This document shows positions 1 through 8,508 of a stretch of DNA of 22,759 nt, in pieces. The notes under the pieces are model-generated. The model was not told where the DNA came from, did not search any database, and saw only the letters and a program-made list of their open reading frames with translations. The stretch covers positions 1-22,759 of the forward strand of contig VAZU01000157.1 in NCBI GenBank assembly GCA_005884745.1. The letters are read 5' to 3'. Every line of letters begins with the position of its first letter. Position 1 is the stretch's first letter. The translations under genes were made by a program, and so were the position numbers. The DNA comes from Alphaproteobacteria bacterium. GTDB taxonomy: Bacteria; Pseudomonadota; Alphaproteobacteria; Rhizobiales; Xanthobacteraceae.

Positions 1-1
1 A

Positions 2-49
2 TCCCTCCCCTTTGCAAGGGGGAGGGAGGAGATTGCGGCTCGCTCGGAG
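2..49. repeat. GC-rich hairpin repeat, copy A
   Basis: TCCCTCCCCTT at 2-12 pairs with AAGGGGGAGGGA at 16-27, with one bulged G, around a 3-nt loop. It is followed by GATTGCGGCTCGCTCGGAG at 31-49. That second part matches 17 of 19 bases of 16693-16711, where it also follows a C/G-rich hairpin, so the two are copies of one intergenic repeat family. It lies 17 nt beyond the stop of the leftward dioxygenase gene and could act as a transcription stop, but there is no T-run. Confidence 0.55.
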
Positions 50-65
50 TAGATGTTTGGTGGTC

Positions 66-905
66 TCAGCGGGGCCGGTCGCCGGCGAGCGTGACGCGGT
101 GCATGACGCGGCGGTAGCCGTGATAATCGTTGATCGGATTGTGCTGGGTGCAGCGATTGTCCCACAGCGCGACCGAGCCCGCCTGCCAGCGAAAGCGGCA
201 GGTGAATTCCGGGCGTGCCGTGTGCTGGAACAGATAGTTGAGAATCGGCGCGCTCTCCTCCTCGGTCATGTCCTTGAAGCGCACGGTGTGACCGAAGTTC
301 ACGTATAGCGCCTTGCGGCCGGTTTCCGGGTGGGTGCGGACCACGGGATGCTCGGCCACATATTGCTGCTTTGCGTCCTGCTTGGCGCCGTCGCGCACCC
401 GATCCTCGCGCGTCCTGGTGACGTCGGCCTTCGCGGAGCTGTTCACCGCGACGAGCCCGTCGAGCATGCGCCGCATCCCCTCCGACAACGTCTCGTAGGC
501 GAGATACATGTTGGCGAACAATGTGTCGCCGCCGAACGGAGGCACTTCGCGGGCGATCAGCATGGTGGCCATCGGCGGCTGATCGAGATAGGCCGTGTCG
601 GAGTGCCACAGCCCGCCGAAATTCGTCTTCTCGCTCTCCAGCTTGATAACCGGCGTGATCTCCGGAAATCCCTCGATGCCCTTGACGAAGGGATATTCGA
701 TCACCTCGCCGAAACGTCGGGCAAATTGCAGGAAAAGCTGCGGCGCGAGCGTCTGGTCGCGGAAGAACACGACGAGATGCTCGAGCCAGGCGCGCCGGAT
801 CGCGTCGATCGCCTCGTCGCCCGGATCATGCGCGAGATCGATGTTCACAATCTCGGCCCCCAAGGCGCCCGCCACGGGGCGGACCTCGATGCGGTCGTTT
901 CTCAT
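66..905 (-). CDS. TauD/TfdA-family Fe(II)/2-oxoglutarate dioxygenase
   Basis: A complete 279-residue cytosolic oxygenase, the usual size for the TauD/TfdA family. These enzymes couple oxidative decarboxylation of 2-oxoglutarate to hydroxylation, often to release sulfite or cleave an ether from the substrate. The iron triad is visible: His101 and Asp103 in LWHSDTAY, and His255 in NRCTQHNPIND. Arg266 and Arg270 in GYRRVMHR match, by family knowledge, the 2-oxoglutarate-binding and substrate-anion-binding arginines of TauD. The start at 905 is chosen because GGGAAAGG lies about 9 nt upstream and the family begins just before the conserved GAEI segment; the open frame continues further upstream but reads antisense to the next gene. 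It is divergent from the M81 gene across 123 nt. The substrate cannot be told; no taurine transporter genes are beside it. Confidence 0.9.
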   Translation of the reverse strand: MRNDRIEVRPVAGALGAEIVNIDLAHDPGDEAIDAIRRAWLEHLVVFFRDQTLAPQLFLQFARRFGEVIEYPFVKGIEGFPEITPVIKLESEKTNFGGLWHSDTAYLDQPPMATMLIAREVPPFGGDTLFANMYLAYETLSEGMRRMLDGLVAVNSSAKADVTRTREDRVRDGAKQDAKQQYVAEHPVVRTHPETGRKALYVNFGHTVRFKDMTEEESAPILNYLFQHTARPEFTCRFRWQAGSVALWDNRCTQHNPINDYHGYRRVMHRVTLAGDRPR

Positions 906-1028
906 GCTGCCGTGCCTTTCCCGCAAGCCGGCGCCGCATCGTCGGCGCAACGCCGCCGAGCCGCGATCTCCATCGAATTTGACGCCAGGAACCCGAACCA
1001 TGCAAGACACGGTGCGGGAGGTCAGCCC

Positions 1029-2469
1029 ATGCGCGTCGCCGTCGGCGGCTTCATGCACGAGACGAACACCTTCGTCACCGTGCCCACCATTTGGGACGAC
1101 TTCGTGCGCGCCGGTCCGTGGCCGACGGTCACGCAGGGCGAGGCGATCCGCTCGGTCTTCCGCGGCCTCAACCTCGGCATCGCGCATTTCATGGAGAAAG
1201 CGCAGGCGGCCGGTCACGCGATCGTGCCGTCGGCCTGGGCCGGCGCTCAGCCCGGCGGGAGGGTGACGGACGATGCGTTCGAGCGCATGGTGGGAAAGCT
1301 GATCCCGGCACTCGAGCGCGAAAATCCGGATGCGGTTTATCTCGAGCTCCACGGCGCCATGGTCACCGAGAGCCATGACGATGGCGAAGCGGAGCTGCTG
1401 CGGCGGGTTCGCTCCGCGATCGGTCCTGCCGCGCCGAATGGTGGAGCTCGCGGACTTCATCTCGTCCTACCGCACCTATCCGCATACGGACTGGGGCTTG
1501 GCCGGCGCGCGTTGCGCCGAATGGCTCGGCCGCGTGCTGGCATGGAAACCGCACCCGGCACGGGCGCTGCGGCAAGGTCCGTTCTTGATCCCGATCACGA
1601 CGGGCTGCACCTACGTCGAGCCGGCCGGGGGGCTGTACCGGCATTTGTCGGCGATCGAGCGGGAAACCGGTGTGCACCTTTCCCTGAACATGGGGTTCCC
1701 GCCGGCGGATATCCGCGACGCAGGCCCGAGCGTCACGGCCTACGGCGAAACCCAAGCTGCCGCGGATGCGGCCGCGGACGCGCTGTTCTCGGCACTGCTC
1801 GCCGCAGAGCGGGAGTTCGCGGCGCATCGCCCCCTGCCTGCGGCCGAGGCGGTGGCGAAGGCGATCCGGATTTCAGCATCGGCATCGCGCCCCGTCGTCT
1901 TATCGGACACGCAGGACAATCCGGGTGCCGGCGCTCCCTCGAATACGACCGGCCTGATCGCCGAGCTGCTGCGGCAGGGGGCGGAGCGCACCGCGGTCGG
2001 CATCCTGCATGACCCGGCCGCCGCCGCGGCGGCGCACCGATCCGGCACGGGCGGAACATTGGCAACCCTAGGGGGAGGGGGAACCGGTCCGGGCCAGGCG
2101 CCGCTGCCGGGACCCTGGCGCGTCGCCGCGCTGAGCGACGGCCGGTTCCGCGGCACCTCGCCGATGCTGCGCGCGGCGGAAACCAGGATGGGCCCTACGG
2201 CCCTGCTGGCACAAGACGGGGTCGAAGTCCTGGTCGCCAGCATCCGGCAGCAACCGATCCACCGCGAGGTGTTTACGCACATCGGCGTCGATCTTGCCTC
2301 GCGCGCCATCGTGGCGCTCAAGAGCTCGGCCCACTTTCGCGCTGGTTTTCAGGAAATCGCCGAGCAAGTGATCGTCTGCCTCGCACCCGGCGCGAATCTC
2401 GAGGACCCAGGCTGCTTCGCCTTCGCGAAAATCAGGCCCAGCGTGCGCCTGCGCCCCGCGCCCGGCTGA
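1029..2469 (+). pseudogene. M81/MlrC-family metallohydrolase, frameshifted by an internal deletion
   Basis: Two frames together encode almost a whole M81 (microcystinase C-like, DUF1485/MlrC C-terminal) protein. The first frame starts at ATG 1029 (GGGAGG 8 nt upstream) with MRVAVGGFMHETNTF and reaches ELHGAM and RVRSAIGPAAP. The second frame resumes at RRMVELADF and carries YRTYPHTD, the SDTQDNPGAGAP segment and the C-terminal LKSSAHFRA region, stopping at 2469. The switch lies at about 1428-1437. In the family, about 13 residues including a D-x-H metal-binding motif (S-L-D-L-H-A-N-V) normally stand between the P of GPAAP and RMVEL; they are absent. Loss of about 38 nt explains both the gap and the frame change. 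M81 enzymes are zinc-dependent hydrolases acting on peptides or amides, so this copy should be inactive unless the deletion is an assembly error. The rest of the frame is free of stops, so any inactivation is recent. Confidence 0.85.
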
Positions 2470-2584
2470 GTTTGCCGTCCGGCTCGAGCAGGGCCATCGC
2501 GACGAGGCGAGCCCGGTTCCGTCGGGCACCCCCAACCGCTCGCCATTTTTTGCTGGTTGGTGCCGGAAAACGCCGGCGGGCCGA

Positions 2585-2878
2585 CTATTCGCCGCTCTTC
2601 TGCATCCCGACCATTGGCGAATGCGTATCGGGCGCGGTTTTCCAGCCGCTGATGATCTTATCGGAGATGATCGCCTCCGGCGGCGCCATGAACGCCTCGA
2701 CAATGGTGATGATGCCGAACACCAGGGCCATGACGACGCCCAACTGCTTGCCGGTCTCCTGCGTCAGCAACAGGCTGTTCTGCGAGGTCCCCAGCAGCGC
2801 AATGATCGCCGCCAGGAACGCGATGCAGGCAAGCACGATCTTGAAGATCATGAAAGACTTTCGAACGTAGAGGAACAT
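2585..2878 (-). CDS. small two-TM membrane protein, unknown function
   Basis: A 97-residue protein not recognised as a named family. Two hydrophobic helices are visible, at about residues 10-29 (MIFKIVLACIAFLAAIIALL) and 46-63 (GVVMALVFGIITIVEAFM). They are joined by a short polar loop and followed by a soluble tail of about 34 residues. The start at 2878 is supported by GGGAGG six nt upstream; a longer upstream frame exists but lacks such a site. It stands alone between the M81 pseudogene (opposite strand) and the zinc-ribbon gene. Nothing in the sequence suggests a role beyond an inner-membrane location. Confidence 0.6.
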   Translation of the reverse strand: MFLYVRKSFMIFKIVLACIAFLAAIIALLGTSQNSLLLTQETGKQLGVVMALVFGIITIVEAFMAPPEAIISDKIISGWKTAPDTHSPMVGMQKSGE

Positions 2879-2990
2879 GCCGACCTCCCTTGGCACCCGT
2901 GTCGCATCATAGCGGCGAATCGCCCCGGCGGCCATGCGTTTCGGCCATTACCCGTCGCTTGGCGTCGACCGGAAAACCGTGGCGCGGCAG

Positions 2991-3179
2991 CTACGGGCTT
3001 CCCTGGGGAGCTTGGGTAACGGCAACGCTGCAGTCCCGGCACTCGAAGATGAGTTGTTCGCAGTGATATCCGCCCCGCGGGATCACGCGGATGAGCTCCA
3101 TTGCGGCGCCGCAGGCGGGACACAGCGGCGAAATGGGCCGGGGCCGGCGCTGGGATGGTGTGCGCTCGTCGCGAATCAT
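2991..3179 (-). CDS. small zinc-ribbon protein
   Basis: A 62-residue protein with a basic, proline-rich N-terminus (RRPRPISP) followed by two Cys pairs: Cys20-x2-Cys23 (CPAC) and Cys47-x2-Cys50 (CRDC). The 23-residue spacing is that of a single zinc ribbon. Small proteins with this layout are common hypothetical genes in Bradyrhizobium and relatives. Role unknown; nucleic-acid or protein binding is possible. The ribosome site is weak (GAGCGGG just upstream). It is transcribed in the same direction as the two-TM gene, with 112 nt between them, so they may share a transcript. Confidence 0.6.
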   Translation of the reverse strand: MIRDERTPSQRRPRPISPLCPACGAAMELIRVIPRGGYHCEQLIFECRDCSVAVTQAPQGSP

Positions 3180-3660
3180 GCCCGCTCATAGCCCAATTGC
3201 CGGGCGAGCCCCTGTGACATTCGTCACCAGCACCAGGCGATGCCTACGGCCGCCGGTTACCAGGGCCGGGACGGTATAAGGTCGCGGTCGCAAATCCAGG
3301 CGAGGCAAATCATGTCGACCGGACAGGTTCGACACTGAGCGACTTGCCTTGGGTCGTGCCAGTTCCGGAACCTATGAGCGAGATCTGGTGACCACATCTA
3401 CCAACGGAAGTTCTCCCGCGACTGTAATCAATCCAACACTATCCGGGTCGCGGGCCGCAGCAGCGATTTTCCAGCAGGCTAGAAGATAGTCGAGGCCCAT
3501 CGCCCCCTCGCGGCAGCCCGCATTCGGTATGTGAGCGAGCGATGGATCCCGCCCCCGGAACGCATGGAACCGCCGAAATAGTCGCCGGTTAGACCTCTAA
3601 ACCGGGTGCATCCACATTCCGAGGCGGCTGGCCGCTCCGCTTGGCCGCAGAGGAGATTCG
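3180..3660. other. intergenic region upstream of paoA
   Basis: 481 nt between the leftward zinc-ribbon gene and paoA. I see no convincing gene; the open frames on the minus strand here run antisense into paoA. It should hold the divergent promoters for both genes, but no clear -35/-10 pair can be assigned. Two small inverted repeats are visible: GTGAC-ATTC-GTCAC at 3214-3227, and CCGGTTAG/CTAAACCGG at 3585-3605. No recognisable molybdenum-cofactor riboswitch was found by eye. Confidence 0.5.
3585..3605 (+). promoter_or_regulatory. imperfect palindrome 55 nt upstream of paoA start
   Basis: CCGGTTAG at 3585-3592 and CTAAACCGG at 3597-3605 are inverted copies with one extra A, around a 4-nt centre. 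The position, just ahead of the paoABC operon, would suit an operator or a leader hairpin. This is inferred from symmetry and position only. Confidence 0.2.
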
Positions 3661-4299
3661 ATGCCCAATGCCACCTTCCATTCCGTGGCGACCAGTGTCG
3701 CGGGATGGAGCCGACGTATGTTCCTGACCGCATCGGCGACGTCCCTGGCAGTCCCGTTATTCGCCAGGACGTCGCGCGCGGAAGCAATGGATCCGCAGAC
3801 GGCGCGCGCAAAAGATCCGCGCGATCCCGCGAATCTCGCGCTGACCGTCAACGGTCGCAAGCATCAGCTGGCACTGGACGCGCGCACGACTTTGCTCGAT
3901 GCGCTGCGCGAGCGGCTTGGCCTCACCGGAGCCAAGAAGGGCTGCGACCACGGCCAATGCGGCGCCTGCACGGTACTGATCGACGGTCGCCGCGTGCTGT
4001 CATGCCTGACGCTCGCGCTCGTTGCCGAAGGCCGCGCGGTCACCACGATCGAAGGGTTGGCCAAGCCCGACGGAACCCTGCATCCGATGCAGCAGGCGTT
4101 CATCGACCAGGATGCATTTCAGTGCGGTTATTGCACGCCCGGGCAGATTCTTTCGGCGGTGAGCTGCGTGGAGGAGGGACACGCGGCAAACGACGCCGAA
4201 ATCCGTGAATACATGAGCGGCAATCTGTGCCGCTGCGCGGCGTATCCGAACATCGTTGCCGCGATCAAACAGACCAAGCACTCGATGCGGGAGGGCTGA
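3661..4299 (+). CDS. paoA: aldehyde oxidoreductase, Tat-exported [2Fe-2S] subunit PaoA
   Basis: A 212-residue iron-sulfur subunit of a xanthine-oxidase-family molybdenum hydroxylase. It passes electrons from the molybdenum centre towards the flavin subunit. The N-terminus has a twin-arginine signal (SRRMFLTAS, Arg18-Arg19) with a hydrophobic stretch and a likely cut near SRAEA (residues 38-42), so the folded complex is exported to the periplasm. The plant-type [2Fe-2S] site is Cys95-x4-Cys100-x2-Cys103...Cys115. The second cluster is Cys155-x2-Cys158...Cys190-x-Cys192. GAGGAGA lies 4-5 nt before the start. One nt separates its stop from paoB, and gene order and subunit types match E. coli paoABC (yagTSR), which oxidises aromatic and other aldehydes. 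The true substrate of this copy is not known. Confidence 0.92.
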   Translation: MPNATFHSVATSVAGWSRRMFLTASATSLAVPLFARTSRAEAMDPQTARAKDPRDPANLALTVNGRKHQLALDARTTLLDALRERLGLTGAKKGCDHGQCGACTVLIDGRRVLSCLTLALVAEGRAVTTIEGLAKPDGTLHPMQQAFIDQDAFQCGYCTPGQILSAVSCVEEGHAANDAEIREYMSGNLCRCAAYPNIVAAIKQTKHSMREG

Positions 4300-4300
4300 G

Positions 4301-5317
4301 ATGCGGCCGTTCACCTATGAGCGCGTCGACAGCGCGACGGCGGCAATCGCCGCCTTCGGTGCGGGGGCGGTCGGTGCAGCCTCCGAGCGCCAATATCTTG
4401 CCGGCGGCACCACGCTGATCGATCTGATGAAGCTCGACGTGATGCGGCCGCAGACCGTGATCGATATCAATGCGCTTGACCGCACGGCGCTGGGGCGCGT
4501 CGAGACAAACGACCAAGGCCTCCGGCTCGGCGCTTTGGCGCACATGTCCGAGGTTGCGGACCATCCCGTGATCAAACGCGACTACCCGATGATCGCGCAA
4601 TCGCTGGAACTCGCGGCCAGCCCGCAGATCCGCAACATGGCCACACTCGGCGGCAACGTGCTGCAGCGGACGCGATGTCCGTATTTTCGCGACGTCTCCT
4701 ATGCGGAGTGCAACAAACGCATTCCCGGCTCGGGTTGCGCGGCGCTCGACGGTTTCAACCGTTCGCATGCCGTGCTGGGCGTCAGCGACGCCTGCATCGC
4801 GACCTATCCGGGCGACTTCGGCCAGGCACTGATCGCGCTCGACGCCATGGTCGAGCTCCGTGGCAGAAACGGCGATCGAAAGCTGCCGTTCGGGGCCCTG
4901 CACCGTCCGCCCGGCGGGAATCCCGAGATCGAAACCGCGCTGCTTCCTGGCGAGATCATAACCGGGTTTGCGATAGCCGCCGCCCCGTGGCTGCGCCGTT
5001 CCCTGTATCTCAAGATCCGCGACCGGCAATCCTACGAATTCGCGCTCGCCTCCGCGGCGATCGCCCTCGACATGGGGAAAAACCAGATCGTTCAGGAGGT
5101 GCGCATTGCGCTCGGTGGGGTGGCAAGTGTGCCTTGGCGCGCGCGATCCGCGGAGCGCGCGTTGCAAGGACGGCGGCTCAACGAGCAGACGGCCCGCGCC
5201 GCGGCGGACACGGCTTTTGCCGATGCCAACCCGCACGAGCACAATCTTTTCAAGGTCGGCCTAGGCAAGCGTACGCTGGTCCGCGCGCTGCTGCAGGCAG
5301 CGACCATGGAGCTGTGA
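4301..5317 (+). CDS. paoB: aldehyde oxidoreductase, FAD/[4Fe-4S] subunit PaoB
   Basis: A 338-residue FAD-binding subunit of the molybdenum hydroxylase complex. The FAD-binding elements are LAGGTTLIDLMK (about 34-44) and ATLGGNVLQRTR (114-125). After them comes the cysteine-rich insert that distinguishes PaoB-type subunits: RCPYFRD (Cys126), ECNKR (Cys137), GSGCAA (Cys146) and SDACIATYP (Cys165). In E. coli PaoB this insert holds an extra [4Fe-4S] cluster. The C-terminal third is the CO-dehydrogenase flavoprotein C-terminal domain. The start at 4301 follows the paoA stop by 1 nt and has GGAGGG upstream; a longer frame overlapping paoA is less likely. It has no signal of its own and presumably rides out with PaoA through Tat. 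Confidence 0.92.
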   Translation: MRPFTYERVDSATAAIAAFGAGAVGAASERQYLAGGTTLIDLMKLDVMRPQTVIDINALDRTALGRVETNDQGLRLGALAHMSEVADHPVIKRDYPMIAQSLELAASPQIRNMATLGGNVLQRTRCPYFRDVSYAECNKRIPGSGCAALDGFNRSHAVLGVSDACIATYPGDFGQALIALDAMVELRGRNGDRKLPFGALHRPPGGNPEIETALLPGEIITGFAIAAAPWLRRSLYLKIRDRQSYEFALASAAIALDMGKNQIVQEVRIALGGVASVPWRARSAERALQGRRLNEQTARAAADTAFADANPHEHNLFKVGLGKRTLVRALLQAATMEL

Positions 5318-5318
5318 C

Positions 5319-7565
5319 ATGGCCGCCGATGCAGCACCCGAGCCCAAAGCCAATATGGGACAGCCGGTCCCCCGGCTGGACGCCCGGCTCAAGGTCACCG
5401 GCGAGGCGCGTTATGCCGCGGATTTCCCGGTCGGCAATCCGGCCTACGCCTTCCTCGTGACCAGCGCGATCGCCAAGGGCCGGATCATTCGCCTGGATAC
5501 CGAGTCGGCGCGCGCAGTACCCGGTGTGCTCGATATACTGACGCAGGACAACACCGCCGAGTTGAAGGAGGTCAAGTTCGGCAGCGGCGGTGCGTCGACA
5601 TCGATCCAGAAGCTCGGCCCCGAGATTGCGCATGACGGGCAGATCATCGCCATGGTGGTGGCCGACACGTTCGAAGCCGCGCGCGAAGCGGCCTACAAGG
5701 TGAAGGCCACCTATGCCGAGGACAAACCGAGTGCGACGTTCGGTGACGAGGGCCTGAAGGAAGAGGACGCGACCAAGGTTTCCGAACGGCATAAGCATGT
5801 GCCGAAGGTCGGCGACGCGGATGCGGCGCTCGCCTCGGCCGATGTTCTGGTCGACGCCGAATACGGCACGCCGACCCAGCACCACAACCCGATCGAATTG
5901 TTCGCGACCACGTGCGTTTGGAATGGCGGGCAGCTCACCATCTATGAGCCGACCCAGTTCGTCTACGGGCTCAAGAACAGTCTGGCCAAGAAGATGGACG
6001 TCGCGCCCGAAAACGTGCGTGCGATATCGCCCTATGTGGGCGGCGCGTTCGGGTCGAAAGGCCAGTTCACCCCGCGCACCGGGCTCGTCGCACTCGCCGC
6101 CAAGAAGCTCAACCGTCCCGTCAAGCTTGTCGTAACGCGCGATCAGGGCTTTACCACTGCGACCTATCGCGCCGAGACGCGGCACCACATCCGCCTCGGT
6201 GCCCGACGCGACGGTAAGATCACCGGCTACAGCCATGAAGGTTGGGAGATCACCTCTCGCCCGGATGCCTACGTCGTGGCCGGAGTCGAGGACAGCGCGC
6301 GGATTTACGGCTTCGGCGCGGTTCAAACAAAAGTAAACGCCGTGCATGCCGACCGCAACACGCCGGGCTTCATGCGCTCGCCGCCGGTCGTGCCGTACAT
6401 CTACGCGCTCGAAAGCGCGATGGACGAACTGGCGGCCAGGCTCGCCATCGATCCGGTCGAGTTGCGCCGTATCAACGACACGATGCACGACCCGATCACG
6501 GGCAAGCCCTATTCGAGCCGGTCCTTGATGAGGTGCTATGACGAGGCGGCCAAAGCGTTCGACTGGTCGCGCCGCAACCCCGAACCACGCTCGATGCGCG
6601 ACGGCGATTGGTTCATCGGCTTAGGCTGTGCGACCGCCGTCTACCCGACCCATGTCGGTCCCGCCGCCGCACGGGTGCGGATGCTGGCGAATGGCGAAGT
6701 GCAGGTGCAAATCGCCGCCCACGAGATCGGCAACGGCGCGTACACGGTGATCGGCCAGATGGCGGCGGAGCGCCTGGGTGTGCCGCTCTCGTCGGTGAAG
6801 GTCGAGCTTGGCGACAGCAGTCTCCCGCCAGCGCCGGTGGCCGGGGGCTCGAACACCACGGCGAGTGCCTGCTCGGCCGTGCTCAAGGCCTGCGACGCGA
6901 TTCGCGTGAGGCTCGCACGCTCCGTAGCGACGACCGATCGGGGCCGGGCCGCCGGTTTTGCCGCCGACAACGGACAAGAAATGCGCGCGGACCTGTTCCG
7001 ACGCCTCGGCGTGGGAGCCATCGAGGAATATGCGGAATTCATTCCACGCGGCGGCAAGCCGGACGCGGTCAAGCAGCTCTACGCCGGTCAGGTCGCCATG
7101 ACCGGCGGGCCGAACGGCGAAAAGCTCATGTACGCGTTCGGGGCGGAGTTTGTGGAAGTGCGCATCAACGCGCTTACGCGTGAAATCCGTGTACCGCGGA
7201 TTGTCGGCGCGTTCGCCGCGGGCCGTCTCATGAATACCCGCACCGCACGCAGCCAATACATGGGCGGCATGATCTGGGGCATCAGTTCCGCGCTGCACGA
7301 AGCAACCGAGATCGACAAAGCCAGGGCACGCTACGTCAACGACAATCTGGCTGACTATCTCGTGCCGGTGAACGCGGATATCGACCGGGTCGAAGTCATC
7401 CTGGTCCCGGAGGAGGACCATGAAGTCAATCCAGCCGGCGTGAAGGGTATCGGCGAGCTCGCCAATGTCGGTACGGCCGCTGCCGTCGCCAATGCCGTCT
7501 ACCACGCAATCGGCATCCGCATTCGCGAATTGCCGATCAGGATCGAAAAGCTGCTCGACGCCTAG
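5319..7565 (+). CDS. paoC: aldehyde oxidoreductase, molybdenum-binding subunit PaoC
   Basis: A 748-residue catalytic subunit, near the usual length for PaoC/YagR. The N-terminal a/b-hammerhead domain begins at about residue 20 (LDARLKVTGEARYAADF). The molybdopterin-binding part includes GGAFGSKG at about 240-247, the MRSPPVVPYIYALESAMDE segment, and a glycine-rich stretch AGGSNTTASAC. The catalytic base expected in this family is Glu713 in GVKGIGELANVG near the C-terminus, and it is present. The start lies 1 nt past the paoB stop with GGAG upstream. The three genes form one transcript. The XdhC/PaoD-type chaperone that inserts the cofactor is not next to them and must lie elsewhere, or the operon relies on another one. 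Confidence 0.93.
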   Translation: MAADAAPEPKANMGQPVPRLDARLKVTGEARYAADFPVGNPAYAFLVTSAIAKGRIIRLDTESARAVPGVLDILTQDNTAELKEVKFGSGGASTSIQKLGPEIAHDGQIIAMVVADTFEAAREAAYKVKATYAEDKPSATFGDEGLKEEDATKVSERHKHVPKVGDADAALASADVLVDAEYGTPTQHHNPIELFATTCVWNGGQLTIYEPTQFVYGLKNSLAKKMDVAPENVRAISPYVGGAFGSKGQFTPRTGLVALAAKKLNRPVKLVVTRDQGFTTATYRAETRHHIRLGARRDGKITGYSHEGWEITSRPDAYVVAGVEDSARIYGFGAVQTKVNAVHADRNTPGFMRSPPVVPYIYALESAMDELAARLAIDPVELRRINDTMHDPITGKPYSSRSLMRCYDEAAKAFDWSRRNPEPRSMRDGDWFIGLGCATAVYPTHVGPAAARVRMLANGEVQVQIAAHEIGNGAYTVIGQMAAERLGVPLSSVKVELGDSSLPPAPVAGGSNTTASACSAVLKACDAIRVRLARSVATTDRGRAAGFAADNGQEMRADLFRRLGVGAIEEYAEFIPRGGKPDAVKQLYAGQVAMTGGPNGEKLMYAFGAEFVEVRINALTREIRVPRIVGAFAAGRLMNTRTARSQYMGGMIWGISSALHEATEIDKARARYVNDNLADYLVPVNADIDRVEVILVPEEDHEVNPAGVKGIGELANVGTAAAVANAVYHAIGIRIRELPIRIEKLLDA

Positions 7566-7896
7566 TGACAGTACCCCGGCAATCCTCTTCTTCGCCCCGG
7601 CCGGGCATGCGACGCGCCCGGTAAGCCTAACCGGGCCGACATTGAGATCAAGCGGACAGTCAAATACCCTTAGTTACCTCGTATCGCCTTCGGCAAACCG
7701 GGGGATATTGCATCGCACGGGTCGTTGTGGTCGCCCTTGAGTTTTGCTGACAGGCGGTCTTGAGGGCGGAATTAATTTCTGAAGGCGAAAGCCACATTCG
7801 AACCCCCAAGGCGAAGGAGTGGGATCAAACTGCCGGAGGCCCTGGTAAACTCAGCACGGTGGTGGTGCCCGACGCAGCGCGACAACGGAGTGCTAC
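7566..7896. other. intergenic region after paoC
   Basis: 331 nt with no gene that I can support. It holds a possible stem (GCCCGGT at 7616-7622 with ACCGGGC at 7630-7636) soon after the paoC stop. From here on GC content drops compared with the genes on either side. No integrase fragment or copy of the tRNA-Pro 3' end was found. Confidence 0.5.
7616..7636 (+). terminator. possible stem-loop after paoC
   Basis: A perfect 7-bp inverted repeat, GCCCGGT/ACCGGGC, with a 7-nt loop, 50 nt past the paoC stop. There is no T-run after it, so it is at best a weak or Rho-assisted stop or an mRNA 3' stem. Confidence 0.25.
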
Positions 7897-8112
7897 ATGA
7901 CCGATCCCCCCATTGAGAACTATGATGCTTTGGACGCAGGTGCCCAGATCGGTGATCGAGGTGCAAAGGGGGTTATCACAGTGCTCACTGAGCGAGGGCT
8001 CGTCGCGATCTCGATGAAGCGCCCTGTCATGGAACAACTGCGCCATAGTATCGAGCGTGAGCTGAACGAAAACCCCATTCCCAGCACAGATGCCGAGAGA
8101 GAGATATCGTGA
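7897..8112 (+). CDS. small hypothetical protein
   Basis: A 71-residue acidic protein (MTDPPIENYDALD...) of no recognised family. It has a short hydrophobic middle (GVITVLTERGLVAISM) that reads as a beta hairpin or buried strand, then a charged helix (RPVMEQLRHSIERELNE). GGAG stands 7 nt before the start. Codon use is less GC-rich than in the flanking operons. It is the first of three small same-strand ORFs between paoC and the tRNA genes. It may be real, but length and composition alone support it. Confidence 0.4.
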   Translation: MTDPPIENYDALDAGAQIGDRGAKGVITVLTERGLVAISMKRPVMEQLRHSIERELNENPIPSTDAEREIS

Positions 8113-8315
8113 AATCGAGCCATCAGGACGAAGAGTGTAGGGGTCGCCGTGACAACCCGACGATGGGGGATGGAGCGGGAGGGAAGTAGGAGCCATGACA
8201 ACAACGGAGATGCATGCCGTAGATCGCCACAAACACGCTTCAGTGCCCCCATTTTTGCCCATATTTGCCACTAGAGAATCAGCGTAGTGCTCGGGATGCT
8301 CAGGGCGGTTTCGCA

Positions 8316-8468
8316 ATGACGAAAGACCCCACTCGACCCGACGATCTGGAATTGGATGACTTGCTACGCCGATTGCATTTGTTCGGGCAGGTACCATCCC
8401 GAGAGTATATCGCAGCCGTCTTTTCGGGTCAGAGCGTGACACAGACCCGTAACCGATCAGAACGTTGA
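8316..8468 (+). CDS. very small hypothetical protein
   Basis: A 50-residue frame, MTKDPTRPDDLELDDLLRRL and onwards, with an acidic helix at residues 9-20 and an S/T/R-rich tail. ATG 8316 is preferred to the upstream TTG at 8265. AGGGCGG lies about 7 nt upstream. No family recognised. It may be a real small gene or a chance frame. The next ORF starts 40 nt later on the same strand. Confidence 0.3.
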   Translation: MTKDPTRPDDLELDDLLRRLHLFGQVPSREYIAAVFSGQSVTQTRNRSER

Positions 8469-8508
8469 TCGGCGTCAGGGAAGCGGACGTTCTTCGGGAG
8501 GAAGCGGC

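Noticed and set aside
906..1460. Upstream extension of the dioxygenase frame, giving a 464-residue protein
   Set aside because: The extension is antisense to the M81 gene, has no dioxygenase-like sequence, and the real start at 905 has a ribosome site.
3479..3860. Minus-strand frames upstream of and over the paoA start
   Set aside because: They overlap the paoA signal peptide antisense, and show no domain or ribosome site.
5250..6488. Long minus-strand open frame inside paoC
   Set aside because: Antisense to a well-conserved molybdenum subunit; its composition is typical of a high-GC shadow frame, with no recognisable domain.
7825..8442. 205-residue minus-strand frame over the small-ORF region
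   Set aside because: No domain, no good ribosome site, and it is antisense to two same-strand ORFs with better starts.
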